Shown: positions 15,393 to 23,207 of the stretch, in pieces
Layout of the letters: each line of letters opens with the position of its first letter
Numbering within the stretch: the stretch's first letter is position 1
DNA from: Lentilactobacillus kefiri
GTDB lineage: Bacteria; Bacillota; Bacilli; Lactobacillales; Lactobacillaceae
Length of the DNA stretch: 33,036 bases
NCBI RefSeq assembly: GCF_007989105.1
Contig: NZ_BJVK01000025.1
Span: 1 to 33,036 of the forward strand
Reading direction: 5' to 3'
The notes under the pieces: generated by a model
What the model was told of the DNA's origin: nothing
Seen by the model: only the letters and a program-made list of their open reading frames with translations
Database searches by the model: none
Program-made: the position numbers and the translations under genes

Positions 15393-16772
15393 TTATTGTA
15401 CCGTCTTAAAATTATTATTTGCTTTATTAATGCGCTGCAGATTTGAATTCATTTGGTTGTTAACTGAATTCAATGTGCTGTCAATATTAGCACCTTCATA
15501 AGTTTGCTCCATTGCGGTTTGCTCCAGTTGTCTGGTATATTGCATCCCTTCCATTAACAAACCAGAGTTGGCATTGTTTGGCTTGACCGTTGAAAGTTGT
15601 TCAAATGGCACTTTTGCCTCTGGGTACTTGGCATATAGGTCTTTTAAAGTTTTAGTATTTTCGGCGTTTTTGTTGATGGCCATATAACCGGTTGCTTTCT
15701 GCCATTTGGCTTGTTCTTCTGGCTTAAGGGCGTATTTGATAAATTCAAATGCACCATTTTGAACGTTTTTTGATTTGTCCTTTCCAATCCAAAGAGAAGC
15801 ACCGCCAATGCTGACACCATTTCTTTTGACGCCATCTGGATGAGGACAATAAGAAATTCCCAATTTAAGTTTGGGATTGACTGTTAACTGGCTGATGTAG
15901 GCAGATGTATTAAAGAAGATTCCGACTTTACCTGACATAAAACCGGCAATTTCGTTTGCTGCAGCATTTGATCCGGAACCATAATTCATGAAATCTTTGG
16001 CGTGGATGTTTTCCTGCAGCCACTTAAGATATTTTTGAGAGGTGGGATTGTTCAAATTAATTTTGTCTGGGGCACCAGCATGACCATCTTGATGGTTAAC
16101 CAATAATTGATGGGCATTGGCCAATGCTTCTTCCATTAGCCAACCATTAATTTCCATGGTCATTCCCTTGACCTGATGATGTGAACGTTGGTACAGCTCT
16201 TTAGCAGTCTTAGTGATTTCACTGTAACTTGGTGACTTTGACGGAGTTGGAATATGGTACTTTTTCAGCAGGCTGGCATTATAGTACATAACCGGTTGTG
16301 AGATGTTGAAAGGCATTGATAACTGTTTACCGTTGTTTGAGAAGAATGCCTTAGCAGCGGGAGCAATCGGACTCATATCATAGTGTTCTTTGGTAATAAA
16401 CTTTTGAATAGGTGTTGCATACTGGGTATGCATTATCTGAGCAGTGGAGATATCAAAAGATTGAAATAGTGCTGGTGAGGATTTTGAACCATGAGTTTGA
16501 ATAATTTTTTGGACGGCTTCATCATAAGATCCCTCATATTGAGGAACAACCTCGTATTTGTTCTGAGAATTGTTAAAATCAGTGACCATTTGATCCAACG
16601 CGACTTCTGCAGGTCCACCCATTTCATGCCAAAAAACAATTTTAGTTCGTCCAGATGCGGCTGCGGTTTGCTTATAAGCAGAAGAAACAACTGCGGCTCC
16701 GAAACAAAGAAACACAGCTAACCCCAGACTGATCCAGTGATTCCTGATAAACTTCACAATATTACCCAACAA
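15393..16772 (-). CDS. Extracellular solute-binding protein, UgpB-like (glycerol-3-phosphate type)
   Basis: About 459 residues of the family 1 solute-binding proteins. The mature N-terminus I-V-F-W-H-E-M-G-G, then D-F-N-N-S, resembles UgpB, the binding component for glycerol-3-phosphate or glycerophosphodiesters. One N-terminal membrane segment (about residues 14-33) acts as signal or anchor; a Cys at 22 is not in a proper lipobox. No ATG is available: translation must start at a TTG, either 16772 or the next codon at 16769; AAGGGAGG (16785-16778) is five or eight bases away. No UgpA/E/C genes are adjacent, so it is an orphan. An 11-bp-period PhoP-like box and a TATAAT lie upstream. Together with the neighbouring phosphatases this points to phosphate-ester scavenging. 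Ligand identity is inferred. Confidence 0.83.
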   Translation of the reverse strand: MLGNIVKFIRNHWISLGLAVFLCFGAAVVSSAYKQTAAASGRTKIVFWHEMGGPAEVALDQMVTDFNNSQNKYEVVPQYEGSYDEAVQKIIQTHGSKSSPALFQSFDISTAQIMHTQYATPIQKFITKEHYDMSPIAPAAKAFFSNNGKQLSMPFNISQPVMYYNASLLKKYHIPTPSKSPSYSEITKTAKELYQRSHHQVKGMTMEINGWLMEEALANAHQLLVNHQDGHAGAPDKINLNNPTSQKYLKWLQENIHAKDFMNYGSGSNAAANEIAGFMSGKVGIFFNTSAYISQLTVNPKLKLGISYCPHPDGVKRNGVSIGGASLWIGKDKSKNVQNGAFEFIKYALKPEEQAKWQKATGYMAINKNAENTKTLKDLYAKYPEAKVPFEQLSTVKPNNANSGLLMEGMQYTRQLEQTAMEQTYEGANIDSTLNSVNNQMNSNLQRINKANNNFKTVQ

Positions 16773-16803
16773 ATATACCTCCCTTAGTTAAATACGAATT
16801 ACG

Positions 16804-16863
16804 ATTATAATTATCGAATATCTTTGTAAATTTGATCGTTAAATCCTGTAAAGATATGGTAAA
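16804..16863 (-). promoter_or_regulatory. PhoP-type box and -10 box of the UgpB-like gene
   Basis: Read on the minus strand, TTTACC (16863-16858), TTTACA (16852-16847), a degraded TAACGA (16841-16836) and TTTACA (16830-16825) start 11 bases apart. TATAAT follows at 16809-16804. Three good hexamers with a weak third copy is the same arrangement as at 8558-8596. Confidence 0.68.
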
Positions 16864-16979
16864 TAAAAAGGTTCTTGAGTTGTCCCCTTGGGTTCAAAAA
16901 GCCTAACTCAAACGGCTCAGTTTGGTTTAGCCACAACTGTGAATAAGAGTAATCAATACAATAACCAAGCTAACCAAAC

Positions 16980-17008
16980 ATGACATACATCTACCAAAGC
17001 GATATAAT
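16980..17008 (+). promoter_or_regulatory. Promoter of the zinc-ribbon membrane protein gene
   Basis: ATGACA (16980-16985), 17-base spacer, TATAAT (17003-17008) is a near-consensus sigma-A promoter 44 bases before the start codon. The rest of the 279-base gap shared with the UgpB-like gene shows no other gene. Confidence 0.65.
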
Positions 17009-17051
17009 TATTAAGTTATACTAATGATGCTCTTCTTAGGAGATGTTATTC

Positions 17052-18503
17052 ATGGGGCCAAACATGTCAAATGACGATGGACTGCAATTTTGTCCCAACT
17101 GCGGCCAGCGGATCACTGCCGACGATGATTTCTGTCCAAATTGTGGGTACAATTTGCAGGAATACCGTCAAGAGAGTCAAACGCCGGAGCCAAATCAACC
17201 GGCTCCTGTCACAAATTCACAAAAGCCGGTAAGCCGGACCAAAAAGAAAGTTCGAACCAAACAGCAAAAACGCCGCAGACGAGAAACCCTGTTGGTTGTC
17301 TTTGCGGCTATTTTGGCTATTGGTAGTATTACATATGGCGAGTACTATTATTCCAAAGCCAGCACGTTGAAGCGAGCAGTTACTGCTGTGAAAAATAATC
17401 AAAGTGACTTACACGATTACTTTTACACCACCGATCCGAACCTCAAACTGACCAATGCTACTCTTCAGCCACTCACAAAGTACTTCAATCAAAATCCGGA
17501 CAAACTCTTATCGTTTAAAACCCAATTATCAGGAGTTGGGACCTTTGATAATCAAAAATTCAGCTATCAAAAAGATGGCCAGAAGTTCCTGATCTTCCCG
17601 AATTGGAATATTAAAGTAAAGCCAGTTTATGTCACTTTAACCGTCAACAAGAAGAACGCTCAGATTAAAGAGAACACCACAAAAATTGCGGTTTCCAACA
17701 CCACTCATTTCTCAAAGAAAATTGGTCCGTTGGTACCAGGAAGTTATCAACTCTCAAGTTCGGCCAACCTCAATGGTCACAAGCTGACTAACGCCAATAC
17801 GTATCATTTAAACAGTAACCGGACCATTCCACTAACCCTCAAGACCGTTTCGTTTAAAGTTAGTGGTCCAGCTGGTACGCATGTAAAGATCAATTCAAAG
17901 GATCAAGGAAAAATTGGCAGTAGTGGTGTGATGGCCTTTAAGGATTTCCCTTGGACTCAGGAGATGAAAGTTCAGGGTATCTTCCAGAATGGCAAGACGT
18001 CCATTTCATCTGAACCGCATGTTGTTAGCGGATCAAGTGATGATCATGACATATCGTTAGTATTCAAAGGGCAGGTCAGCTACGATGACGCAGACACTCT
18101 GTTTACCAACTTATCTGAAGCAATGACCAGTTATAGTCAAAGTGGTGACCTCGACGATGCGACCGATGATGATGGTGATGACATGTCCTCATTCTTCGTT
18201 GGCGGGGAGTCCAGCCCATATTTTGGTCAATTCAGACACATGGGAAAGAGCTACTATGAAAATGACAACTTGGACGGGATTGATGTTTCCGCAACCGTTG
18301 ATTCCATTAAGCTCAGTTCGGAAAATAGCAGTGATGTGACTTACGATATGAAGTACCGGTTTGATACCGGCGGCCATTACCATATTCAAGTATTTCGATA
18401 TACAGCCAACGTCGTTAAAAATTCCGATGATGATAATCCGGTAGAAATTAAATCGATTTCAACCCAATATCAGAAGATTAGTGATTATGACAAGGCATAT
18501 TGA
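17052..18503 (+). CDS. Zinc-ribbon membrane protein, TcaA/YvbJ-like
   Basis: I take ATG 17052 (483 aa), nine bases after TAGGAG; ATG 17043 directly abuts that site. A cytoplasmic zinc ribbon has C14-P-N-C17 and C28-P-N-C31. A proline-rich linker and a very basic stretch (K-K-K, R-R-R-R) precede one membrane helix at about residues 80-100. The large outside part has repeated beta-sandwich-like segments and an acidic D-D-D-G-D-D stretch. This layout is that of TcaA of staphylococci and YvbJ of bacilli, which are linked to cell-wall stress and glycopeptide response; the exact role here is not known. It is a single-gene unit with its own promoter and a shared terminator. Confidence 0.8.
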   Translation: MGPNMSNDDGLQFCPNCGQRITADDDFCPNCGYNLQEYRQESQTPEPNQPAPVTNSQKPVSRTKKKVRTKQQKRRRRETLLVVFAAILAIGSITYGEYYYSKASTLKRAVTAVKNNQSDLHDYFYTTDPNLKLTNATLQPLTKYFNQNPDKLLSFKTQLSGVGTFDNQKFSYQKDGQKFLIFPNWNIKVKPVYVTLTVNKKNAQIKENTTKIAVSNTTHFSKKIGPLVPGSYQLSSSANLNGHKLTNANTYHLNSNRTIPLTLKTVSFKVSGPAGTHVKINSKDQGKIGSSGVMAFKDFPWTQEMKVQGIFQNGKTSISSEPHVVSGSSDDHDISLVFKGQVSYDDADTLFTNLSEAMTSYSQSGDLDDATDDDGDDMSSFFVGGESSPYFGQFRHMGKSYYENDNLDGIDVSATVDSIKLSSENSSDVTYDMKYRFDTGGHYHIQVFRYTANVVKNSDDDNPVEIKSISTQYQKISDYDKAY

Positions 18504-18538
18504 TGAATATTCAGTAATAATAACGTCTTTACACATAG

Positions 18539-18577
18539 TAAAAGCCACATTGATTAGTCCAATCAATGTGGCTTTTA
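18539..18577. terminator. Bidirectional terminator between converging genes
   Basis: A perfect 17-bp stem (18539-18555 with 18561-18577) and loop AGTCC. The stem itself begins with A residues and ends with T residues, so it can terminate in both directions, serving the zinc-ribbon gene and the minus-strand membrane protein gene. Confidence 0.88.
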
Positions 18578-18590
18578 TTAACGTAATTGT

Positions 18591-18974
18591 TTAATGTTCA
18601 CTCGGATGTTGCTGTGCTTGATAATCTTTTTTTGGATGTTGCAGAAATGTAAACACGGTTCCAATGATGAGTACAACTAGAGCTGGCAATGCCATAGCGG
18701 CGGTTATGCCAAAAAGTAAACTTCCAATCAGACCAAGAACTGGTCCAACAAGCGAAATACTGTAACGACGTGATTGGACTAGTGCAATCACATTTAATAC
18801 AACGCCAGCCCATGCCATTCCATAAAAGAATACCGCAGCAGATCCAGTGGAATTCCCACCATTACTTGCATCACTGAATGCGGTCCCAAAGATAACAAAC
18901 CAGGACACACTGAATAGAATACAATTAATAATATCAAGAATACCGGTCCACATGTTTAATTTAAGTCGCTTCAA
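18591..18974 (-). CDS. Small four-helix membrane protein, unknown function
   Basis: The frame begins with an ATG at 18992, but AAGGAGG (18989-18983) lies inside it and sits eight bases before a TTG at 18974, so TTG is the likely start (127 aa, beginning L-K-R-L-K-L-N-M-W-T-G). Four hydrophobic segments are visible; the arrangement resembles DUF4064-type small membrane proteins, but I am not certain. The C-terminus is a charged tail. It follows the Ltp-repeat gene by about 56 bases on the same strand with no terminator between, so the two may be co-transcribed. Confidence 0.65.
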   Translation of the reverse strand: MKRLKLNMWTGILDIINCILFSVSWFVIFGTAFSDASNGGNSTGSAAVFFYGMAWAGVVLNVIALVQSRRYSISLVGPVLGLIGSLLFGITAAMALPALVVLIIGTVFTFLQHPKKDYQAQQHPSEH

Positions 18975-19030
18975 ACTAACTACCTCCTTCATTTCAGCTT
19001 TTTAAGTCATCAGTATTTGGACTGTCATGA

Positions 19031-19570
19031 TTATTTTGGTAAATGGCTAACAGCATAATTTGCCTGCGCTTGTGTAAACTTATCGCCTGCGCTCGATGTT
19101 AATTGATCCCTGATGGCAGCAGGTGACATATTCATGTCCTTTTGATATGTCTTAGCAGATTCCAATGCGTTCTTATTCCAGTTAACATCTTTAAGATGAG
19201 TGACTGCATAGTAGGCAGCTTTAGTAGAGAACTGGTCCCCTGCTTTTGACCTCAACTGTTCATATATTGCACGTTTCGACAAATTCATACTATTTGCATA
19301 GGTTTCAGCAGATTCCAGAGCATTTTTATATGCAATTGGAACTTTTTGAGTAGCTTTTGTACTGCTGGATGATTGGGAAGATTCTGATGACTGTGTGTTT
19401 GCAGATTTAGAAGACGTTGTCTTTTCGGTTTTCGTACTTGAATTATTTGATGAGGATGAGTTATCAGAGTTACCCCCAGCAATTCCACTTACTACAAACA
19501 CAGCGAATACGATGATTAACCAGACCCACCAAATCTTGTACCACGGTTTTGATATTTTTCTATTATCCAT
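19031..19570 (-). CDS. Membrane-anchored Ltp-repeat protein
   Basis: 179 residues: a short basic N-terminus, one hydrophobic segment W-W-V-W-L-I-I-V-F-A-V-F-V-V-S-G (about residues 14-30), a Ser/Thr/Lys-rich linker (about 35-75), then two Ltp repeats with a 51-residue period. Each repeat has N-A-L-E-S-A-x-T-Y, S-x-x-A-I-x-x-Q-L, a G-D-x-F loop and Y-A-V-x-H-L. It has an uncleaved anchor instead of a lipobox. The protein is a paralogue of the partial gene at 1-326. The related phage protein Ltp_TP-J34 blocks DNA entry of superinfecting phage, so a role at the cell envelope in phage exclusion is possible but unproven. ATG is preceded by AGGAGGG. Confidence 0.85.
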   Translation of the reverse strand: MDNRKISKPWYKIWWVWLIIVFAVFVVSGIAGGNSDNSSSSNNSSTKTEKTTSSKSANTQSSESSQSSSSTKATQKVPIAYKNALESAETYANSMNLSKRAIYEQLRSKAGDQFSTKAAYYAVTHLKDVNWNKNALESAKTYQKDMNMSPAAIRDQLTSSAGDKFTQAQANYAVSHLPK

Positions 19571-19775
19571 ATGAAACCCTCCTAATGATGTTTGATCGTC
19601 TATAGAATTAAAATACGAAGATTGAAGCGAAATAATTTAAAATAGCTTGAATTTCTATAACACAACCTATTATAACAATAATAGCCATTTATTTATGACA
19701 TAACAAGTTTACAAACTATATTGTGTAATGAAACGATTTTGTTGGGTGATCGTTTATTCATAAAGTTGGCAATAT
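19571..19775. other. AT-rich gap upstream of the Ltp-repeat gene
   Basis: With the adjoining terminator this gap is 305 bases. It contains an ATTATA at 19669-19674 (TATAAT on the minus strand) that may be the -10 box of the Ltp gene, without a clear -35. I see no gene, RNA structure or repeat of note. Confidence 0.4.
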
Positions 19776-19829
19776 AAAAAGGCATACTTCCCATGGACAA
19801 ATTTTGAATATAATCACGGGGGTATGCCT
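19776..19829 (-). terminator. Terminator of the glycerol dehydrogenase gene
   Basis: AAGGCATAC pairs with GTATGCCTT, extended by T-G, T-G and C-G pairs, with a loop of about 25 bases. On the minus strand it is followed by TTTTTATATT; on the plus strand by ATTTTTA. Confidence 0.7.
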
Positions 19830-19875
19830 TATTTTTACGTATACTGAATTCTTACGGGGGAATTTCTCCTAAATA

Positions 19876-20985
19876 TTACTCAATTCCCTCAAATTTCTTA
19901 GCAAAAGTATCCACTGCCTTAATACCTTCAAAAACATCATCAGCAGTAACCTTGAATCCCATGTTATGAATGGTTTCGCCTTTTTGAGTTGTCAGTTGGG
20001 CAACTTTCATGAGATCTTCATCAGAGGCATCTTCAAGGTGTAGATCCTTCAAAGTGGTTGGTAAGCCGAGGTCATGTTCGAACTTGAGGTATTTTTCGAG
20101 AGTTGCATCGCTGGCACCTTCAAGAACTAGGTTTAGCAATGTTCCAAATGAAACCTTTTGACCATGTGACATCTTGTGAACGTCACCTGATAAAGCGGTT
20201 AACCCATTTTGGAAACTGTGAGCAGCTGCTAAACCGGAACTCTCTGCCCCAACACCGCTTAACAGGGTATTGGCTTCAATGATGTGCTCCAGTGCGGGAG
20301 TTACTTGATGGTTCTTGGCAGCCGTAACAGCTTGGTTGCCATACTTAAAGAGGAGCTCCTCGCATTTTTCAGCAAGTGCTAAGCCTGCGGCAGTTTGTTG
20401 AGTTTGCAGTGGCAGCAGAGTTGTTTCTCTTGCCCGAGCCACTGTCTGAGCTTCTACATTGGTTGATAACGCGTCTGCCATCCCATCGATCAGGAATTTA
20501 ACAGGTGCGCCCGCAATGACTGATGAATCAACTAACACTAAGTCAGGGTTCTTGTCATAGAAAATATATTTCAAAAACTCGCCATTTTCAGAATAAATAA
20601 CACTTAATCGGGTACATGGTGAGTCGTTGGAAGCCAAAGTTGGCACGATTACAACTGGAATCTTCAGTTGGTCGCCAACAGCTTTAGTGGTATCGTTGGT
20701 CTTTCCACCACCAAGTGAAATGACAAATTTGGCATTACTAGATTCACCAATCTTCTTAATACGATCTATTTCTTCAGGCGAACTTTCACCATTAAACGTA
20801 ACGTGTTCAATATCCAAACCGGCGTCGGTCAGTGTTTTATAGAACTTTTCACCAACTAATCCCCAAACAATTTCATCAGTTAATAGTAGGCCATTGTTTC
20901 CATAAGGTTTAATGTAATTTGCGGCAGTATCCAATAAATTCTTGCCCTGAACGTATGTTGAAGGGCTAGCAAAAGCTGTTGTCAT
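19876..20985 (-). CDS. gldA: Glycerol dehydrogenase
   Basis: An iron/zinc-type NAD-dependent alcohol dehydrogenase that oxidises glycerol to dihydroxyacetone or acts in reverse. The frame has an ATG at 21000, but GGAGG overlaps it and lies eight bases before the ATG at 20985, which I take (369 aa, beginning M-T-T-A-F). The NAD site G-G-G-K-T-N-D is near 92-98. The metal ligands are D171 (G-M-A-D-A-L), H256 (A-H-S-F-Q-N-G) and H274 (S-H-G-Q-K-V), close to the Asp173, His256 and His274 known for the Bacillus stearothermophilus enzyme. No dihydroxyacetone kinase is adjacent. A cre site in the promoter predicts repression by preferred sugars. Confidence 0.93.
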   Translation of the reverse strand: MTTAFASPSTYVQGKNLLDTAANYIKPYGNNGLLLTDEIVWGLVGEKFYKTLTDAGLDIEHVTFNGESSPEEIDRIKKIGESSNAKFVISLGGGKTNDTTKAVGDQLKIPVVIVPTLASNDSPCTRLSVIYSENGEFLKYIFYDKNPDLVLVDSSVIAGAPVKFLIDGMADALSTNVEAQTVARARETTLLPLQTQQTAAGLALAEKCEELLFKYGNQAVTAAKNHQVTPALEHIIEANTLLSGVGAESSGLAAAHSFQNGLTALSGDVHKMSHGQKVSFGTLLNLVLEGASDATLEKYLKFEHDLGLPTTLKDLHLEDASDEDLMKVAQLTTQKGETIHNMGFKVTADDVFEGIKAVDTFAKKFEGIE

Positions 20986-21031
20986 AATAATTGCCTCCAT
21001 TCAAAAAAGACCAAACGTTGATGCACATTTT

Positions 21032-21059
21032 ATTGTAAACGCTTTCTTTAAATTCACAA
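21032..21059 (-). promoter_or_regulatory. gldA promoter with cre site
   Basis: On the minus strand TTGTGA (21059-21054), 16 bases, TACAAT (21037-21032). The spacer and -10 are covered by a cre-like sequence at 21034-21047, 13 of 14 matches to TGWAANCGNTNWCA, so CcpA repression is likely. TTCACAAGC recurs at 21053-21061 and 21084-21092, 31 bases apart. Confidence 0.65.
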
Positions 21060-21141
21060 GCAAAGTGACTTGTTAGTATACTGTTCACAAGCCATCTACC
21101 CTATTATTTGAGGAAAATAACTCTAAACCCTATTAACATTC

Positions 21142-21165
21142 AATAACGATAGCGATATAGTTATT
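21142..21165. promoter_or_regulatory. Inverted repeat upstream of the Big_2 protein gene
   Basis: AATAAC (21142-21147) and GTTATT (21160-21165) form a perfect inverted repeat with a 12-base spacer; a similar CCTATTAAC lies just upstream. It could be an operator for the gene at 21227. No regulator is nearby. Confidence 0.3.
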
Positions 21166-21226
21166 AGGTAAGCATTTAGTTATATTTATGCTAACTAACA
21201 AATTATAAGTAGAGGAAGTATTATCA

Positions 21227-22165
21227 ATGAAGATTGGAAAACTGTTGGTTATCGCTGCAGCATCTCTGACAATGGGAGTGGCAGCCATGAGTCAACCTAG
21301 CTCAACGGATAATAGTTATGCTGCTGTAAAAAGAATCCATGGATATAAGATTATGAAGCCGAAATTCTACTTCAAGTATTCTGTGATTAATCAGGATTCA
21401 AAGTTTAATCCGTATAAAGGAGTTACATATGTATCATCCAAGTACGATAAAGTTTATGGTACCGTTAAGAATTATGTGGATACCAGCAAGCCAGGGAAGT
21501 ACTTCGTTATTTATCATATTAAGGACAAGGCAGGTTACAACTTTAATGTAAAGCACGTAATTACAGTTCGAGCAGTCAATTTAGTTGGAATTTACAATCC
21601 GAATTACAATTCAGACGGAACCTATGATGTTTCCAATATTGGCGATAATTTAAACTTAAAGCCAAGATACAATGTGGAAGCAACTATGCCAGGAATTTCT
21701 TGGACTAGCTCTAATCCGGAAGTGGCCGATGTTTCATCTGATGGAGTTGTCTCTGCAAAAGCTGATGGGATTGCTGTTATAACCGCGACTTTGGATGGTA
21801 AAAGTAGCCAGACACCCGTGATGGTTACAGAAAGTTCTCATTTGAATTTGACCAATTCCGATGACTTCCTGTCGATAAAGTATGATGACTCCTATATTTC
21901 ATACAAGACGAAAAACGATCTGATTCAATATCCTTATGGTGTTTGGATTACAGATGGTGCCAAGTTTGGCTATTCAGATGGAATTGATGATGGATCGACC
22001 AATCCGAATAGGCGTGATGAGATTTCATCTGAAAATGGCGGTATATTTACACCAAACATTGGAACTGATTCAATGTTTCAAGACGGTGATACAATGGTAC
22101 TCGTCACTAAAGATGAATTTGGCCAGTCACATCAATATGTTGGTCAGTATCAATATATGGAGTAA
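21227..22165 (+). CDS. Secreted protein with a bacterial Ig-like (Big_2) domain
   Basis: 312 residues with a signal peptide (M-K-I-G-K-L-L-V-I-A-A-A-S-L) probably cleaved near Y-A-A (about residue 34). The middle has an Ig-like Big_2 segment at about residues 155-205, with the typical I-S-W-T-S-S-N-P-E-V-A-D-V, then G-V-V-S-A-K-A-D-G, then A-V-I-T-A-T. The region before it is basic and Tyr-rich, and the C-terminal part is acidic without a recognised fold. There is no LPxTG, lipobox or other anchor. AGAGGAAG upstream of ATG is the ribosome binding site. Big_2 domains usually occur in adhesive surface proteins; a binding role is an inference. Confidence 0.72.
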   Translation: MKIGKLLVIAAASLTMGVAAMSQPSSTDNSYAAVKRIHGYKIMKPKFYFKYSVINQDSKFNPYKGVTYVSSKYDKVYGTVKNYVDTSKPGKYFVIYHIKDKAGYNFNVKHVITVRAVNLVGIYNPNYNSDGTYDVSNIGDNLNLKPRYNVEATMPGISWTSSNPEVADVSSDGVVSAKADGIAVITATLDGKSSQTPVMVTESSHLNLTNSDDFLSIKYDDSYISYKTKNDLIQYPYGVWITDGAKFGYSDGIDDGSTNPNRRDEISSENGGIFTPNIGTDSMFQDGDTMVLVTKDEFGQSHQYVGQYQYME

Positions 22166-22248
22166 CTTTTGTGTTTTATGATAAATTATCTCGAGTTTAG
22201 GATTACTATAAATTAATTAGATTCTCAGACAGATGAACGAAATCAAAA

Positions 22249-22280
22249 CAAAGGACGACCCAATTGCGGATCGTCCTTTG
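22249..22280 (-). terminator. Terminator of the minus-strand membrane protein gene
   Basis: CAAAGGACGA (22249-22258) pairs with TCGTCCTTTG (22271-22280) and the loop can add CC/GG. On the minus strand the stem is followed by TTTTGATTTC. It may also help end the Big_2 transcript. Confidence 0.65.
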
Positions 22281-22399
22281 GTGTATTCAACTGCTTATAA
22301 AATGGTTTAATCACTAATTCGAAATAAGTCAGGCAAGACTCCTGACGATCCAGACAATGAAGGAATAATTAGGTGCGGTATCTTGAGGTGAATGAAACT

Positions 22400-22939
22400 T
22401 TAAACATTTATTAGATGACACAGCTCACATCGTCGACCCATAAAACCCGCAAAAAAACAAAAGCGTACTAACACCTCGATCACCAATCCAATCACAAACC
22501 AAGGACGACTTTGATACCCCAAAATGGGTCCGGAGATTGCAATCAGAAACGGAATGGTCAGAAAGATAGCGATTCCTGACGTAGGAGTAAAAAGGATATT
22601 AAATGTTTGATTAAGCTCAAAATTAAATAGGTATACGATTGTCGTGATGATCACAGAGAAAATAATGACCAGTGCAAAATAAAATGTCCATTTATGCCTA
22701 ATCGGAATATCTTGCAGATCTTTTCGAACTAGCCAGTAGGCTCCAGCGGCGATTAAACCATTGATGATCAAATCGATAGCTAGATAAATGGCAATTTGAT
22801 ATGGTGGGGTTCGAATTTGGGACAATGTGGACTGTGGAAACCAACTGGAAACAACCATGATATCGAACCAGAATAAGAAAATAACACTAAGCAGCCAATT
22901 TAACCCAAATACCGCTAACACTTTGATACCACGAGCCAT
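22400..22939 (-). CDS. Integral membrane protein of unknown function
   Basis: The frame starts at a TTG (22957), but GGAGGG lies inside it six bases before ATG 22939, so I take ATG (179 aa). About five hydrophobic helices can be seen, including V-L-A-V-F-G-L-N-W-L-L near the start and a strongly hydrophobic I-F-S-V-I-I-T-T-I-V-Y-L helix in the middle. The last residues carry two Cys in C-E-L-C. I recognise no family. It stands alone, with a terminator downstream at 22249-22280. Confidence 0.65.
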   Translation of the reverse strand: MARGIKVLAVFGLNWLLSVIFLFWFDIMVVSSWFPQSTLSQIRTPPYQIAIYLAIDLIINGLIAAGAYWLVRKDLQDIPIRHKWTFYFALVIIFSVIITTIVYLFNFELNQTFNILFTPTSGIAIFLTIPFLIAISGPILGYQSRPWFVIGLVIEVLVRFCFFAGFMGRRCELCHLINV

Positions 22940-23207
22940 GCCAATCCCTCCAAACAATATAATTAGTCTTTATTATAGCCGCTGAAGCTTTTATATTTTT
23001 AAACCAGATTAGCTTTTACCCAAAATTAACTGTTTAATTATCACTCACATGTTCCCACCTCATCACACAAATGTAACGATAACCATAATTCTGAGCGACA
23101 TGATATCCCCTACAACCACCCACGTGTTACAATTTTAATGAAGCAGCATGTATAAACATGAACAAATAGGAATACTAAAAGACAAATTAATGGGGATGAC
23201 ATCAATT

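Noticed and set aside
23015-23042. TTTACC and TTAACT 11 bases apart upstream of the serine hydrolase gene
   Set aside because: Only two good hexamers, about 190 bases from the start codon, with no supporting function; likely chance.
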